From Azolla caroliniana (Eukaryota; Polypodiophyta), in NCBI GenBank assembly GCA_043228905.1, contig JBHGNT010000014.1, positions 6,696,001 to 6,760,000 of the forward strand: a DNA stretch of 64,000 nucleotides, written 5' to 3'. A model generated the notes under the pieces. The model had not been told where the DNA came from and searched no databases. It saw only the letters and a list, made by a program, of their open reading frames with translations. Within the stretch, counting starts at the first letter, position 1. Each line of letters opens with the position of its first letter. This document shows positions 52,248-63,386 of this stretch, piece after piece. The position numbers were made by a program, and so were the translations under genes.

Positions 52248-53139
52248 ATTTAATACCACGATTTCGGTGGGGGGTTTTTACATAGAATCCATTTCATGAT
52301 TAATAAAAAAAACGGCTATGAATCAAAACGGGGTTTTGTTTTCTTTGGAATTGCAAAGCTTGACACCACAATTTCGGTGGTTTTTACAATAATCAGTTAT
52401 GAAATAATCAAAGGCTAAAATAATCTAGCGAAGGCGAGTCTAGTGGGCTCAGAGCTCGACTACTTCCAACGGCTACATTGCCTCGATTCGAAGTAGCCCT
52501 CGTGCCACTACAACCTCCCTTCCACAACAGACCACCGAGTTGACTATCACCGATATGCCGAAGAAATTGATGTATAAGGAATCCAAGCCCTAAAATATCT
52601 CGAGTAAGAATTATAATAGAGGCAAAACTCTCAAACCCTAAAATCCTAACTCCTCTAGTATGTTGAGGAGAAAAGAAGAAAAGTAGAAAGAAGAAGCTCT
52701 CAAACCCTAACCCTAGAAGGAAAAGAAGAAGGAGAAAGGGAGGCTACCAAACCCTAACCCAAGAAGAAGAGGAGAAGATGAAACCCTAGTGGTACAACCC
52801 TAGAATACAAAATGGGTGACCCCCAAATAAGCCTTATCCCTCTTCTCTCATAGAGGAAAGAGGAGCTTATTTTAACATTACATGCTTTTTCTTATTTATT
52901 TCCTTTATCACAAAAATGGAGGGGAGCAAAATATTCCTTGATTTGTAAGAAGAGAGACTCGACCTCTACACCTCTCTACATATACTTATAAGTCTTAATC
53001 ACTAAACTACTACAAGTATTATTTATTTATTTATATATTATTTCATGAGATGTGCGTGGAACCTCGATTTTTCTCACACTACACACGCCTCACCACAACA
53101 CCAGCACCATTCTTAGTGCAAACAACATGAGTTAATCTA
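52248..53139. other. Non-coding stretch with telobox-like motifs
   Basis: No gene seen. AAACCCTAA or CCCTAACCC occur at about 52632, 52703, 52749 and 52782, like the plant telomere repeat. ACCACRATTTCGGTGG occurs at about 52256 and 52364. On the minus strand at 52950-53010 there is a tRNA-like pair of motifs (TTTAGTGATTAAG and GGTCGAGTCTC). May be an old LTR or 5' UTR. Confidence 0.4.
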
Positions 53140-54300
53140 GAGGTGGTGGTTATGGCATATAGGAAGGGTCTTTTGATGTGAGACGATTTTGACAGCAATC
53201 TCTAAAATATTTGTTGCGAACAATGAAGCATAGGCTTTAGTTTCAATAAGGATGAGTGAATGTTGGCGGGGGTTCATCAGATTTTCATAGGGAGAGGTAG
53301 AGAGCACACTCATGTTGTGATAACGAGATGGTTTATGTGGATTTTTGGAAGCTCATTTTCTGTTTTTTCGTCAGGATGAATGATGACGTTGTGGGGGCTA
53401 AAGCAGATATCGTGAGAAGGTGAGGAACATTTTAGACTCATTTTTTGTTGTCAGTATAGGATGTTGGTGATAATCAGGAAGATGGCAAGATGGTTGGTGA
53501 GATGTTGATGTGGACTGAATGAAGAAGATTTTATGTTTCTCATTAGGATGAGTGATGATGACGGTAGGGATTGAAGCATATTTCCATGATGAGAGGATGA
53601 GTGAGGATGGTGGGGAGGCCAAAGCAAATCATGGGGGGATGAGGAAACATTCTAGACTCATTTTGTTGTTATTTGTACAGGAACTTGGTGGTAATCGACG
53701 AGGGGGTTGATGCGGACTGAAGGAAGCAAATTTTTTGTGTGATAAGGATGAGTGAAGATGGTGTGGGGGTCGAAACCGATTATCATGAGTAGGTGAGGAA
53801 ACTTTTAGACTCTCTTTTTTGCTGTTAGTAGAGGATGTTGGTGGGCATCGGCAAGATGGCAAGATGGTCGGCAAGATCGAGATGTTGATGTGGACTAAAT
53901 GAAGAAGTTTTTAGGTTTATCATTAGGATGAATGATGATGGTGTGATGGTAGGGATTGAAGCATAGTGACATGACGAGAGGATGAGTGATGACGGTGTGG
54001 GGGCCGAAGTAGATCATGAGGGGATGAGGAAACAATCTAGACTCATTTTGTTGTTATTTGTACAAGAACTTTGTGGTAATGAGTGAGATGGTTGATGTGG
54101 ACTGAATGAAGAAATGTTTTTTGTGACAAGGATGAGTGAAGATGGTGTGGGGGTCAAAGCATATTTTCTTGAGGTGATGAGGTTACTATATCATTTTGTT
54201 GTTATAGGTACATGATTTGGGTGATAACCGTCGACATGGCTGATGTTATAAGGACGGCTTTGCTTGGGGAATCCGTCCTTATAAATGGGAAAAAAAACAA
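53140..54300. repeat. Satellite-like tandem repeat with two-part units
   Basis: Landmark GTGGGGG(C/T)C(G/A)AA recurs at about 53391, 53610, 53763, 53997 and 54147. Spacing alternates about 219, 153, 234, 150, giving a higher unit of about 372-387 bp. Each unit has AGGATGAGTGA(A/T)GATG, GAGGAAAC(A)TTTTAGACTC and TTGATGTGGACTGAATGAAG. Minus-strand open frames (53398-53622, 53629-53874) follow the repeat and are probably not genes. Confidence 0.75.
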
Positions 54301-54616
54301 ATCTATTTAGTCTAAGTTTCTGGTAGAGATAGATGATGTTAATGGAGGACGAAGCATTTCCAGGGATTGATTATGTATTATTTAATTTTCAGATTGGGGA
54401 GTGCTTTTCTCTTTTCTTTGCTATAGATGAGTGGAGAAAAACTGTGAAAATCTATATCACTTTAGTAGCAGGCTGTACGTGTTGTTGTCATCGACATACA
54501 TTTTTCGACACCAACCATTGGAATTCATCGGCAAAGTTTCGATCAAATTGCAGGGAGTTCTAAACGTGGCTAATTTTGTATGCATGTTAGAGAGATGTAA
54601 CCTGTTTTTGTGAACC

Positions 54617-55115
54617 TTGGAAGTAGGGTTGAGGCATGCTTTGGAGAAGCTGGTTAATCAAAATGAGCAGTCATTCATTGTCCTTACCAAGGGTTATTTG
54701 AGATGTAGAATGCCATATGATGCTATCAAACTGCATCAAAATAGAATGAATGTTGAGCAATATATGGTACAACACATATTTTTGTGGCCCTTATCAAAGC
54801 TTGTTCGCAACTTGAGGGAGTGTCTCTAGTTGCGATAATAGTTTCTTTGGATTTCAAGCTTGTAGTGGCATAGACTCCAGTGATAAAGGCCAAAAATCCA
54901 TATTCAACTTGTACAAAGCAGGGTTTTTTTTAACCCAATGTTGTTGGTGGTAATTCCTTGCTTGATATGGATGCTAGATGTGGCTGGATTGTTGAAGCTA
55001 CATGAGGTGTTCAATAGTTTTCTAGTTAAATATGTTGCAATATTCTTTGTAATAGTGGATTGTTTTGTGTATTGCCTTTGGCCACTTTAAGTTTAATACC
55101 AATGGAGGATATTTT
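54617..55115 (+). pseudogene. Pentatricopeptide-repeat (PPR) protein fragment
   Basis: Read with shifts: FIVLTKGYLRCRMPYDAIKL, then after a frameshift near 54760 THIFVALIKACSQLEGVS, and at about 54965-55020 DARCGWIVEAT...EVFNSFLVK-like. This follows the plant PPR pattern (GY...G...A..L...M...; TFV.LLKACS.L; YAKCG.I..A..VF). About three degenerate motifs; frameshifts and stops throughout. PPR proteins bind organelle RNA; this copy is dead. It is the only non-transposon coding trace in the window. It may have been captured or may be a relic gene. Confidence 0.5.
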
Positions 55116-55641
55116 TTATGGAAAAAAAAAATCCTCGAATTGTGACCGAGTACCATCAAAGTTCATTATGAGAGATATCATGTGTTCTTTTTGTGAACTT
55201 TATGCTCCCAAAACTTGTTGTTGCAAAGTTACTAGTCCCAATTCAAGTTGGTGAACCCGTTAATTCTTTATGTTGCGCTCTCCTCATTCACTTGTTGTGA
55301 ATCCCCGAGAAAGTTATAACAGTTTCTAAGTATTATATTTATACCCTATTGAGAATCAAACTCAACTTCCCGTGTGTGGGAACACAAACTAGGATACTCA
55401 AGTGTGTGACCACCCCACCTCCTTGTATAGTAACTAGTGTGTCATAGAAGTTAATATCCTATGACATATATTCTTTAAGTAGTTAAGACTCGACCTCTTT
55501 CCCAAGAGACGCCTCTAGTGAGAGAATCTGAGAGAAGGTGATTACATAAGCACCTTCTCCTTCTCTTTGTTTCTCTCGGTCATTCTTGTTTTTCTGTTGT
55601 ACAGTTTTTTGTTTTCTTTAATCTTGAGTTCTCTCTCTCAC

Positions 55642-55681
<40 letters not shown>

Positions 55682-55954
55682 TCTTCTTCTTTCTCTTCTC
55701 AGTGTTTTCTTTCTTTCTATGCGTCTGTTTCTCTCCCTCCATCATTATCTACGTTCTACAGCTCGTTGGAAAGCTCTTTCAGAGAGCTTTCTAAGAATGT
55801 TTATTTGCTGAATTCCGTTGCCGGAGTGAGTTATGAGCATTTTCGTCTGCAGCCCTCTTTGCCCCGCGGCCCCTCAAACTCAAGGTAGATTTTGAAACCC
55901 TAAATCGATTAAAAGGTACATTCTACTTCTTCTATCATTTTATTAATAGTAAAT
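55116..55954. other. Upstream of LINE: no gene; CT repeat
   Basis: No coding sequence recognised. A long pyrimidine stretch with (TC)n at about 55630-55690. Probably includes the 5' UTR of the LINE, whose start I cannot place. Confidence 0.6.
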
Positions 55955-56744
55955 ATGCCAAGAGGAGTAAAAGCCAATGATGATGTGATTGAAAGCCCAA
56001 ACAATCAAATGCATACATTGTCAATGGAAAAGATCGCAACTATGTATATCTCATTGCAAGAGACAGTGATGCATATGCAAAGTGAATTGTATGCTTGTAA
56101 GGAGAGGGAATTAACTCTGCAACATACACTAGAAATGCAAAAGTTAGAGATGAAAGCTTTGCGTGAAGAACTACATGCAATGAAGAACATGACTATTCAA
56201 ATGCAAGATAATAGGATGCCTGAAATCGAAAGAAAAATGTTGAGTCTTGAAGCAGAAAAAGAGATTTTAGTGAAGGCAAATGTCGAAATAAAATCTACCA
56301 TTGAAGGGAAGGAAGATGTGATCATGACAAGGTGGAAAGATGTTCTCTGGAAAGAAACACCAAAAATCACCCAAAAACATCCTAATACCATGGATGTGTT
56401 AGATGTAAAGGAGCAATATAAAATCGAAAGAAGAAAGAATAATATTGTCATTAGAGGTATGCAAGAGAATGAAATAGAGAATTCATTATCTCTTGGACAA
56501 AATATTACGAAATTCTTTGAGGATCACTTTGCTATGCGAGATGTTATTGTATATGCCGAACATCGGTTTGGCAAAAAGCAACAAGAGGGAAAGACACCTC
56601 GATGAACGTAAAAGGGCAATGATTCTAGATAGTAGTACAGTGTACTTAAAGGGATAAGTTATTTTGTAATGGAGAATAGAACTCCACAAGAGCAAGAACG
56701 TAGAAGGCAAGCATATGCATCTCGGAAAGCAAATCAAAATGCAT
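55955..56744 (+). pseudogene. LINE ORF1 protein
   Basis: ATG 55955 begins MPRGVKANDDVIESPNNQ. Residues about 25-115 are a long coiled coil (E, K, M, L heptads), then KIERRKNNIVIRGMQENEIE, the RNA-recognition fold of L1 ORF1 proteins, to HRFGKKQQEGK. The frame stops at 56603, but in the next frame HLDERKRAMILDSSTVYLKG and ENRTPQEQERRRQAYASRKA continue the same protein to 56744. So a small deletion broke it near 56595; another stop lies at 56654. ORF1 binds LINE RNA in the particle. ORF2 starts nine bases later. Confidence 0.85.
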
Positions 56745-56752
56745 AGCAAGCA

Positions 56753-57667
56753 ATGACCTATGGGACTATAAGTGCTTCACGATTGAAAGTAATGGTTTGG
56801 AATTGTAGAGGATATCCATGGAATAAGGGTTTAGGACTCAATGATGTAGGTCAAGGTATGGATATTATATTTTTGGCTGAAACATGGGAGCATGAGGCAA
56901 AACGTATACCTAAGATAGACGGTCACCTCATAAAATCGATATGGCCTCACTCCAAAGGGAATATTGGGTGTGCCGGGATAGCATGTATCTACCATGAGAG
57001 CTTAGATAATTCTATCAAAGTATGCAAATATGATGACTATAAGAGATACATATGGATAAAGGTTAATTTGGGGAAAGAGAAGTTGTATATAGTTGCATGT
57101 TACATTCCTCACAAAGACTCAAACTACTATAGTAGGTTTGGGTTAGATTGTGATGATCCTTTTACAGAGTTATGCCATGATATACTTTCATTTGAGAAGC
57201 TTGGTAAAGTTTTAATTATGGGAGACTTCAATGCAAGAGTTGGAAATTTCCAAAACGTGGAGACATTTGAAGAAAATGTAGTAGAACATTGTCTATTGCA
57301 TGACTCAGAGGATTGTGTCATGTCAGATTATGGAAAACGTTTGATACATATGCTAAATTGCACAAACTTGATTATCCTAAATGGTATAAAGGCATTCCCA
57401 TTGACAAATGTGCTCACATGTTTACCATCCTCGGGTGGAGGAAGTGTGGTTGATTATGCATTAACGTTGGCATGTGATCTATCATTGGTGAATGTGTTTA
57501 AAGTTGGTTCTCTATCTCCGGACTCATACCACAAGCCATTGTACTTAGAGCTTGCAATTCCACATTCCACTAGATGTCGTGAAGTGAAAGACGAAAAGAG
57601 ATGTATCATCCGACCTTGCTACAAAAAAGCCAAGATGATGCAAATGAAGTGGAGAACCATTTGTTAA
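56753..57667 (+). pseudogene. LINE ORF2: endonuclease domain
   Basis: From ATG 56753. Endonuclease/exonuclease/phosphatase fold: MVWNCRGYPWNKG (N), IIFLAETWEHE (E), YIVACYIPHKDS, KVLIMGDFNARVG (D, N), GSVVDYALT and SPDSYHKPLYLEL (H). Normal motif SDHKP reads DSYHKP. The enzyme would nick target DNA. The frame ends at TAA 57665, after which the coding path is broken by a duplication that repeats 57440-57770. Confidence 0.9.
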
Positions 57668-58101
57668 ATTTTTCTCTAAGCAACAATGTTAAAGAAAATT
57701 GGCAACATTTGAAGGATATAATCCTTAAGGTTGGATATCAATGCTTTAAGAGACATGTGGGTGGGCATAAGGAAGTGTGGTTGATTATGCATTAACGTTG
57801 GCATGTGATCTATCATTGGTGAATGTGTTTAAAGTTGGTTCTCTATCTCCGGACTCATACCACAAGCCATTGTACTTAGAGCTTGCAATTCCACATTCCA
57901 CTAGATGTCGTGAAGTGAAAGACGAAAAGAGATGTATCATCCGACCTTGCTACAAAAAAGCCAAGATGATGCAAATGAAGTGGAGAACCATTTGTTAAAT
58001 TTTTCTCTAAGCAACAATGTTAAAGAAAATTGGCAACATTTGAAGGATATAATCCTTAAGGTTGGATATCAATGCTTTAAGAGACATGTGGGTGGGCATA
58101 A
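57440..58101 (+). repeat. 331-bp perfect tandem duplication in LINE ORF2
   Basis: 57440-57770 and 57771-58101 appear identical, both starting GGAAGTGTGGTTG and ending GGGTGGGCATAAG. 331 is 3 x 110 + 1, so the duplication shifts the frame. The encoded endonuclease end is repeated exactly. Confidence 0.93.
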
Positions 58102-58147
58102 GGTGTGTAATTTTCCATGTAATTCTTGATTCAACTATGAATGTAAG

Positions 58148-60416
58148 ATGTATCTCAAATGGTTTAAGTCCATAGAAGGGGGGAATGAAAAGATTGTTGC
58201 ATGGCACATATACAAGAAAGTAGTGAGGAGAAAGAAAAGAAGATATTTCCAAATGCAAGAGATGAAAAAGAAAAACTTGTTTAAGCTCAAACCAAAATTA
58301 GCATGGGGACAACTTAAGGGTAAGAAAGAAGATGTGAAAGGTCACTTTACAAATGAAGAGATGCTAGATTATGTACAAAGGTTATATATGCATGAAGGTG
58401 TGGCTCCTATGGTTGAGAAAATTGAAACTCCATGCACTACATGTATCGATATTGATGATGTAAATAAGGGAATAAAGAAGATGGCAAGTGGGAAAGCAGC
58501 AGATTCAACCTACGTCTCAAGTGAGCTTTTAAAATGGACAATGCCACACACTCGTCATTGGATAATGACAATTTTAGAGCAAGCTATAAAACAAGGATTT
58601 CCAAATGATTGGCTTATGAATTGGATTAAACCAATATTTAAAGGCGGAGATAAGAATCAAGTAGCAAATTATCGTACAATAATGGTGAGCTCAACTATTG
58701 CTAAATTATATATTACTATTAATGAGCAAAAGATAAGCACATGGGCTGAGAGTACAAGCAAAAGAGCACTTGGGCAAGCCGGATTTAGACCAAAACGCTC
58801 CACCATGGATCATTTGGTCACATTAAGAGTAATCATGGAAGAGAGTCGACTACAAGGAAAAACACTTTATCGTTGTTCTGTTGATTTCAAGAAAGCTTTT
58901 GATACTGTACCACGAAGTGAGCTTTGGAATAGAATGGTAGACATTGACATGCCATTAGAGTACCGAGTTGCGGTTGCACGCCTATATGAACAAGTTAAAT
59001 GCCAAATAAAAATGGATAGTGGATTCTCAAAGAGCTTTTTAAGTAACATGGGGGGTCAAGCAAGGATGTCCACTATCACCCACACTCTTTGGCTTATGTA
59101 TTGATAAATTAGAAGAAGTGGTGCATAAGGTTGCAAGAGAAGAAGGATTGAATGGCCCCAATTTGATGCAACATGTTATCTTATTGCTTCTATATGCAGA
59201 TGATGTGGTACTCTTCTCATATGATGTTGATAGTATGCAACATTTACTTGGGGTATTAGAAGAATTTTGCCATAGTAATGGACTAGCAGTGAATGTGGAG
59301 AAAACAAAAATGATGGTAGTGCAAACCATCCAACCTCATCATTACCCTATGCTCACATATAAAGGTGAACATATACAATTTGTTAAAAGCTTTAAATATC
59401 TTGGTATTGATGTACCCGCCACAAATAAATGGAGTGCATGCTTTGATTCTAGACTCCAAGCCGATTGGAAATCATATTACCTTTTGGAGAACCAATGCAA
59501 CCAAAGTGATACTTGTGGATGGGAAGTAAAATTAATGTTGTTCAATGCCATGGTAACTCAAGTATTGCTTTATGGAGTAGAAGTATGGGGTGGCACCATC
59601 TCTCTTAATGCATGGAACGAGATTGAGAAAATTCAAAAGATGTTTTTAAGGAGGCAATTAGGAGTTAAATGCACTACCTCTTACCAGGTTATGCTCTTGG
59701 AAATGGGTGTTCGACCCATAGAACTATTGGCACTCCAAAGAGTATATAAATACATTACAAAAGTCAAGAATATGCCGAATCATCGATTACCACATCTTTC
59801 TTGGAATGTTGGATGTAAGCTACAAAAGAATCATAAAAGTAAGATTCTCTCATCTGGTTGGGTTGTTGACATAAAGAAATGGTTTAGAAGATGGGGTGTG
59901 GATGATCTTTTAGAGCTTTCAGGCAATGCTATGCAATATGTAATGATTGAGGAAAGGTTGGTGGAATCATTAAGGATGAAGTGGGAGGATGCTGCTAAGA
60001 GGACAAAGCTAGAATACTACATTGCAAATGTCAACCCTGAATGTAAAGCAAGAATGTCTATTGATCGTATCCAACCTTATCTCATTACCAATATGAGTAG
60101 AAATGCTCGTAGAGCCCTTACACTACTTCGCACTCGATCTCACAAGTTAGGTATTGAAGTTGCATCATGGTATCAAAATGTAACGAATTTGAAGACATGT
60201 AAAGTATGCAATGAAGGCATGGTAGAGGATGAATGTCACTTGCTCTTCACATGCTCGACATATAGTGCAATTCGTTCAAGATATGTTGACATACTAAGAG
60301 GGAGTGATAACTTAAGATCCATACTTAAGACACCACCTAGAAGATTGAGCTCATATGTGTATGCTTTATTAACACATAGAGACTTTGTGCTTCAACATAT
60401 GAATACCCCTTCTTAG
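58148..60416 (+). pseudogene. LINE ORF2: reverse transcriptase and C-terminal domain
   Basis: First frame 58148-59104: GIKKMASGKAADSTYVSSEL, WIKPIFKGGDKNQVANYRTI, GQAGFRPKRSTMDHLVTLR, CSVDFKKAFDTVPRSELW. At 59049-59055 a run of six G holds one base too many: the family motif VKQGCPLSPTLFG is in the other frame, which then stays open 59118-60416 with catalytic LLYADDVVLFSYD, VEKTKMMVVQ, FKYLGIDV and C-terminal CKVCNEGMVEDECHLLFTC (CCHC). One base separates it from an open 750-codon frame. It would prime at nicked DNA and copy LINE RNA. Confidence 0.93.
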
Positions 60417-60489
60417 GAAGGAGACATATATCAAGAACACATGTATACTCTGGTCCCATAGGTCAAAATTGGCCTCTTTATGGACGATA

Positions 60490-60509
60490 AAAATTCTAAT
60501 TCTAATTCT

Positions 60510-60576
<67 letters not shown>

Positions 60577-60592
60577 CCTCCCTCCCTCTCTC
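60490..60592. repeat. Simple repeats after the LINE
   Basis: (ATTCTA)n-like at 60490-60512 then (TC)n to about 60580 and (CCCT)n. Possibly the LINE 3' tail; frames on both strands here are low complexity only. Confidence 0.85.
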
Positions 60593-60600
60593 CAAGTTCA

Positions 60601-60850
60601 AAGATGGATATCAAAGGTAAGGCCAAAATGCCTGAGTACGAAGACTCAGATCGAAATGAATCGACTCAATCACCTAACAATGAATATGGTGGATTGGATG
60701 TTCCTAGTATGGGGACACCAAAGGCACCTCGTCGCTCCACCCGAGAAAAGAACGTAGTTAGCCGATTCACCTACAATGACTACATGGCATATCACTATGC
60801 ATTAATGATGAGGGTGGTGACAGTCTGAGAACCGGAAACCTTTTCCGAAG
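60601..60850 (+). pseudogene. Copia linker fragment
   Basis: MDIKGKAKMPEYEDSDRNES, APRRSTREKNVVSRFTYNDY, MAYHYALMMRVV, and after a TGA at 60826 EPETFSEV. This is the integrase-RT linker of a copia-1-like element (compare YMVHHYVYMTHVAEVREPES in copia-1). Cut at about 60850 by the C4 LTR. Confidence 0.75.
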
Positions 60851-61284
60851 TGTAAAGAATCAGGTATGATTCTTGTGTAGCGGAAGAGATGTGTGTTATG
60901 TGTGTATGTGTGAGAGAAAAGAGATGAGAGAAGAGAAAACACAAGATAGATTAGATAGAATGGAAAAATAGAATACTGAAGAAGAAGAAGATGTATATTC
61001 ACAAGTAGAATAGCAAATACAACATGTAGCATTACAAGGAGTCACAACCAACTTAGTATGAAGTAGGAGGAGGGTGTGAATATACCCATTTAAAATACAT
61101 CACAGAATAATTCTAGAATATACTAACACGACTAGAATATTCTTGAATGTACTATACACTAGACTCTATAATATATACAAGTTCACAATCGAATGTGGAC
61201 AGTTCAGAAGAGTTTTCATATGGTTAACACAACACAATGTACTGTGTGTGTTAAAAGTCAGAGGTTCGAGTCTAGAATGTGACA
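60851..61284 (-). repeat. C4 3' LTR
   Basis: Right end GAATGTGACA is fixed by the polypurine tract; left end TGTAAAGAATC at 60851 is set by where the copia codons stop and is less sure. Box-B-like GAGGTTCGAGTCT with box-A-like TATGGTTAACAC on the plus strand near the right end. TATA-like GGTATATTC on the minus strand about 61085. Confidence 0.65.
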
Positions 61285-61355
61285 TTATCCTCCCTCTTAC
61301 GTCGCCTTCCCAAATCGGTCGTTGGCTTAAGGGGATACTGTTGATGAAATCTTAG
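61285..61355 (-). pseudogene. C4 pol tail and polypurine tract
   Basis: GAGGGAGGATAA tract and codons like FHQQYPLKPTTDLGRRRKR on the minus strand, paralleling C2 and C3 pol ends. No more of C4 is present. Confidence 0.65.
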
Positions 61356-61424
61356 ACCACCTCCAAAGTATTTTGTAAATCCTACACATTGCAAGGAGTA
61401 ACCCTTTCAGAATACAAGGTATGG

Positions 61425-61720
61425 AACACCAACAGGCATGAGCGACCATGTGCGGTCCTCCGCCCAAGACTAGACACGAATACCAAAGGGCGTGAGAGAC
61501 CATGTGTGGTCCTCGTCGGGAACTAGAACATGAATACCAACATGCGTGAGTGACCATGTGTGGTCCTCACGGGGGACACGAACACCAACGAGCATAAGAG
61601 ACCATGTCGGTCCTCGCCGACAATTGGAACACGACCACCAATGGGTGTGAGCGACCATGTGTGTTCCTCATCGGGAATTGGAACATGAACATTAGCAGGC
61701 ATGAGCGACCATGTTGTTCC
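61425..61720. repeat. 54-bp minisatellite, about 5.5 copies
   Basis: Units start at 61425, 61479, 61533, 61581, 61634 and 61688; core GTGAGCGACCATGTGTGGTCCTC. One unit is 48 bp, one 53. On the minus strand the unit equals 18 residues with DHTWSLTP in each, so open frames there reflect the repeat. No promoter or match to a protein that I know. Confidence 0.85.
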
Positions 61721-62410
61721 TGTTGGGAACTTGACGTTCCTTATGTCCGACGCTCGGCCACAACTGAGATTCTTTACATACACAGAAAAAACAGGTAATG
61801 AAACGCGACACAAAAGAGGAGAAATGGTACACAAGAGGTTTACGTGGAAAACCCCAAAATAGGGGAAAAAACCACGGCAGCACACAAGCTGCAAACTGTC
61901 ACTATGTAGAAATATACAACAGTGAGATCACTGAGGCAACGACCTCGTGCTCTCGGATCTTCGCCACAGGCGGCGGTTACAACAGAGGCAACGACCTCGT
62001 CTCTCTCTCTCTCTCTGTACAGTTACGTGCTCTGATTTCTTCTTGCACCAACAAGAAAGAATAACCACAAAAATGACAACTACTCAAAAAAAAACTAAAA
62101 GTTTGCCCTAAGTCATATTTATACTAATATGACTTTTCGGCTATTTACAAATGTAGCCTCGATGGGCACCATCCGGCTCTCCTGAGTCGGGTACTCCTCG
62201 TCCGGTTCATACCAGGCCTACACCATCCGACTCTCCGTTGTCGGGTACTCCTCATCCGGTTCATACCGGGCCTACACCATCCGACTCTCCGCAGTCGGGT
62301 ACTCCTCATTCGATTCATACCGTTTCGGCCTCGGCCTGTAAACCTCGGCCGAGTTTGTTCGTCGGCACTGTTCTTCTCCCTTCCCATCCGGAGGGACCTG
62401 TCTACCAACA
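61721..62410 (-). repeat. Copia-3 (-) 3' LTR
   Basis: 690 bp, plus strand TGTTGGGAACTTG...TACCAACA. CGGCCACAACT leader block, GACTTTTCGGCTATTTAC, and degenerate repeats CCGACTCTCCGNNGTCGGGTACTCC at 62160-62310. Followed by polypurine tract on the minus strand (GAAGGGGGAGTT). Confidence 0.88.
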
Positions 62411-62515
62411 AACTCCCCCTTCACTCCGGCATGGGGTGTCTTTCCAGCCCGATCCTCTTCCGGCATGCGTCCAGCTTGTTGGGTGTCAGCACTTTGGTCA
62501 GCATATCTGACCCGT
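62411..62515 (-). pseudogene. Copia-3 (-) RNase H end
   Basis: Last about 30 codons of copia-3 pol (GSDMLTKVLTPNKLDACRK-like, minus strand), same as 42250-42350. Interrupted by G4 at 62516 after the bases CCGT. Confidence 0.8.
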
Positions 62516-63315
62516 TGTCGAGATATTACGCAAGTGCGTGTGGAATAGAGGCGGGACCGCGGGGGTCTCGAACCAAAGAGCAAGCGAGGGAGGAGAAAGA
62601 GAGAGAACCGGCTACGCAGGACCGGGGATACACAGGGACACGGCCCTTCAGCACGGAGAACGCGAACAGACACCGACACAGACGGATGCGAATGACTAAA
62701 TATGTGTATTAACAAAATGGCTAACACGACTACAACCCCCGATGGGGCACAGGTTGGTTGCAACCGAACAGGCCGGCGAACAGATGCCGATGCCTGTTCG
62801 CTTCGACGCACAAACGGGGAAATGGGGGGGGGGTAGCAGGTCGGAGGTGCTGCCGGAAGCACTCGGGCGTTCCTCGAAACAGCGCGAGCCTCCCCGGAAC
62901 CCTGCACAGAAAGCTTTGGAGCTCAAGAAGGAAGGAAACAGAGAGAGCGAAGCGTCCAGAAACTGTCCGACAGCACTTCGTCCTCTCCGCGCCAGATCCC
63001 TGCAACAGCTCTTTCCCGCTCCTTATATAGGCCGACGAACAGGCCGTCGTGTCAGCTTTATTCCCTGTCCCTTTTGGACAGGGATCCGCTCCGTTTTTCA
63101 CGGATCCGCGTAGTTACGCCGCCGACTCGTACAGTTCGCGCGCGCGACCGAAAAGACTGTTCGCGCGGTCTTTGTCTCCACTTGAGTTAGGGCCCGTTCC
63201 TGCCGATTATCCTCTCAATTCGTTTCTATGTACAACTCGGAGCGTGCGCGCGTGAAGAACCGGTTCCCACGCCTTGGTGCGCCGATTCCGCCTATGGACG
63301 GTTTTCTTCACGACA
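62516..63315 (-). repeat. G4 3' LTR
   Basis: 800 bp; plus strand TGTCGAGATATTACG...TCTTCACGACA. Minus-strand TATA box CTATATAAGG at about 63030, GGGACCGCGGGGGTCTCG block near the left end as in other G LTRs. Diverged from G2. Confidence 0.9.
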
Positions 63316-63328
63316 TCCGCCCCCACCT
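63316..63328 (-). other. G4 polypurine tract
   Basis: Minus strand AGGTGGGGGCGGA, identical to the G2 tract, directly upstream of the LTR. Confidence 0.9.
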
Positions 63329-63386
63329 AACCGCGCATCCTCCGGTATGCGCCAAGAGAGTTGGGACGGAGAAAACCGGCCCGTCT

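Larger units (their letters stand above)
55955..60416 (+). mobile_element. L1-type LINE, nearly full-length, frames broken
   Basis: ORF1 with coiled coil and RNA-binding fold, ORF2 with apurinic endonuclease, reverse transcriptase and a C-terminal CCHC motif. Disabled by a shift in ORF1, a 331-bp duplication and a one-base insertion in ORF2. AT-rich compared with the G elements. Distinct from the LINE tail at 50790. Confidence 0.9.

Noticed and set aside
60369-60626. Minus-strand frame with RERERERE repeat
   Set aside because: Translation of a (TC)n microsatellite.
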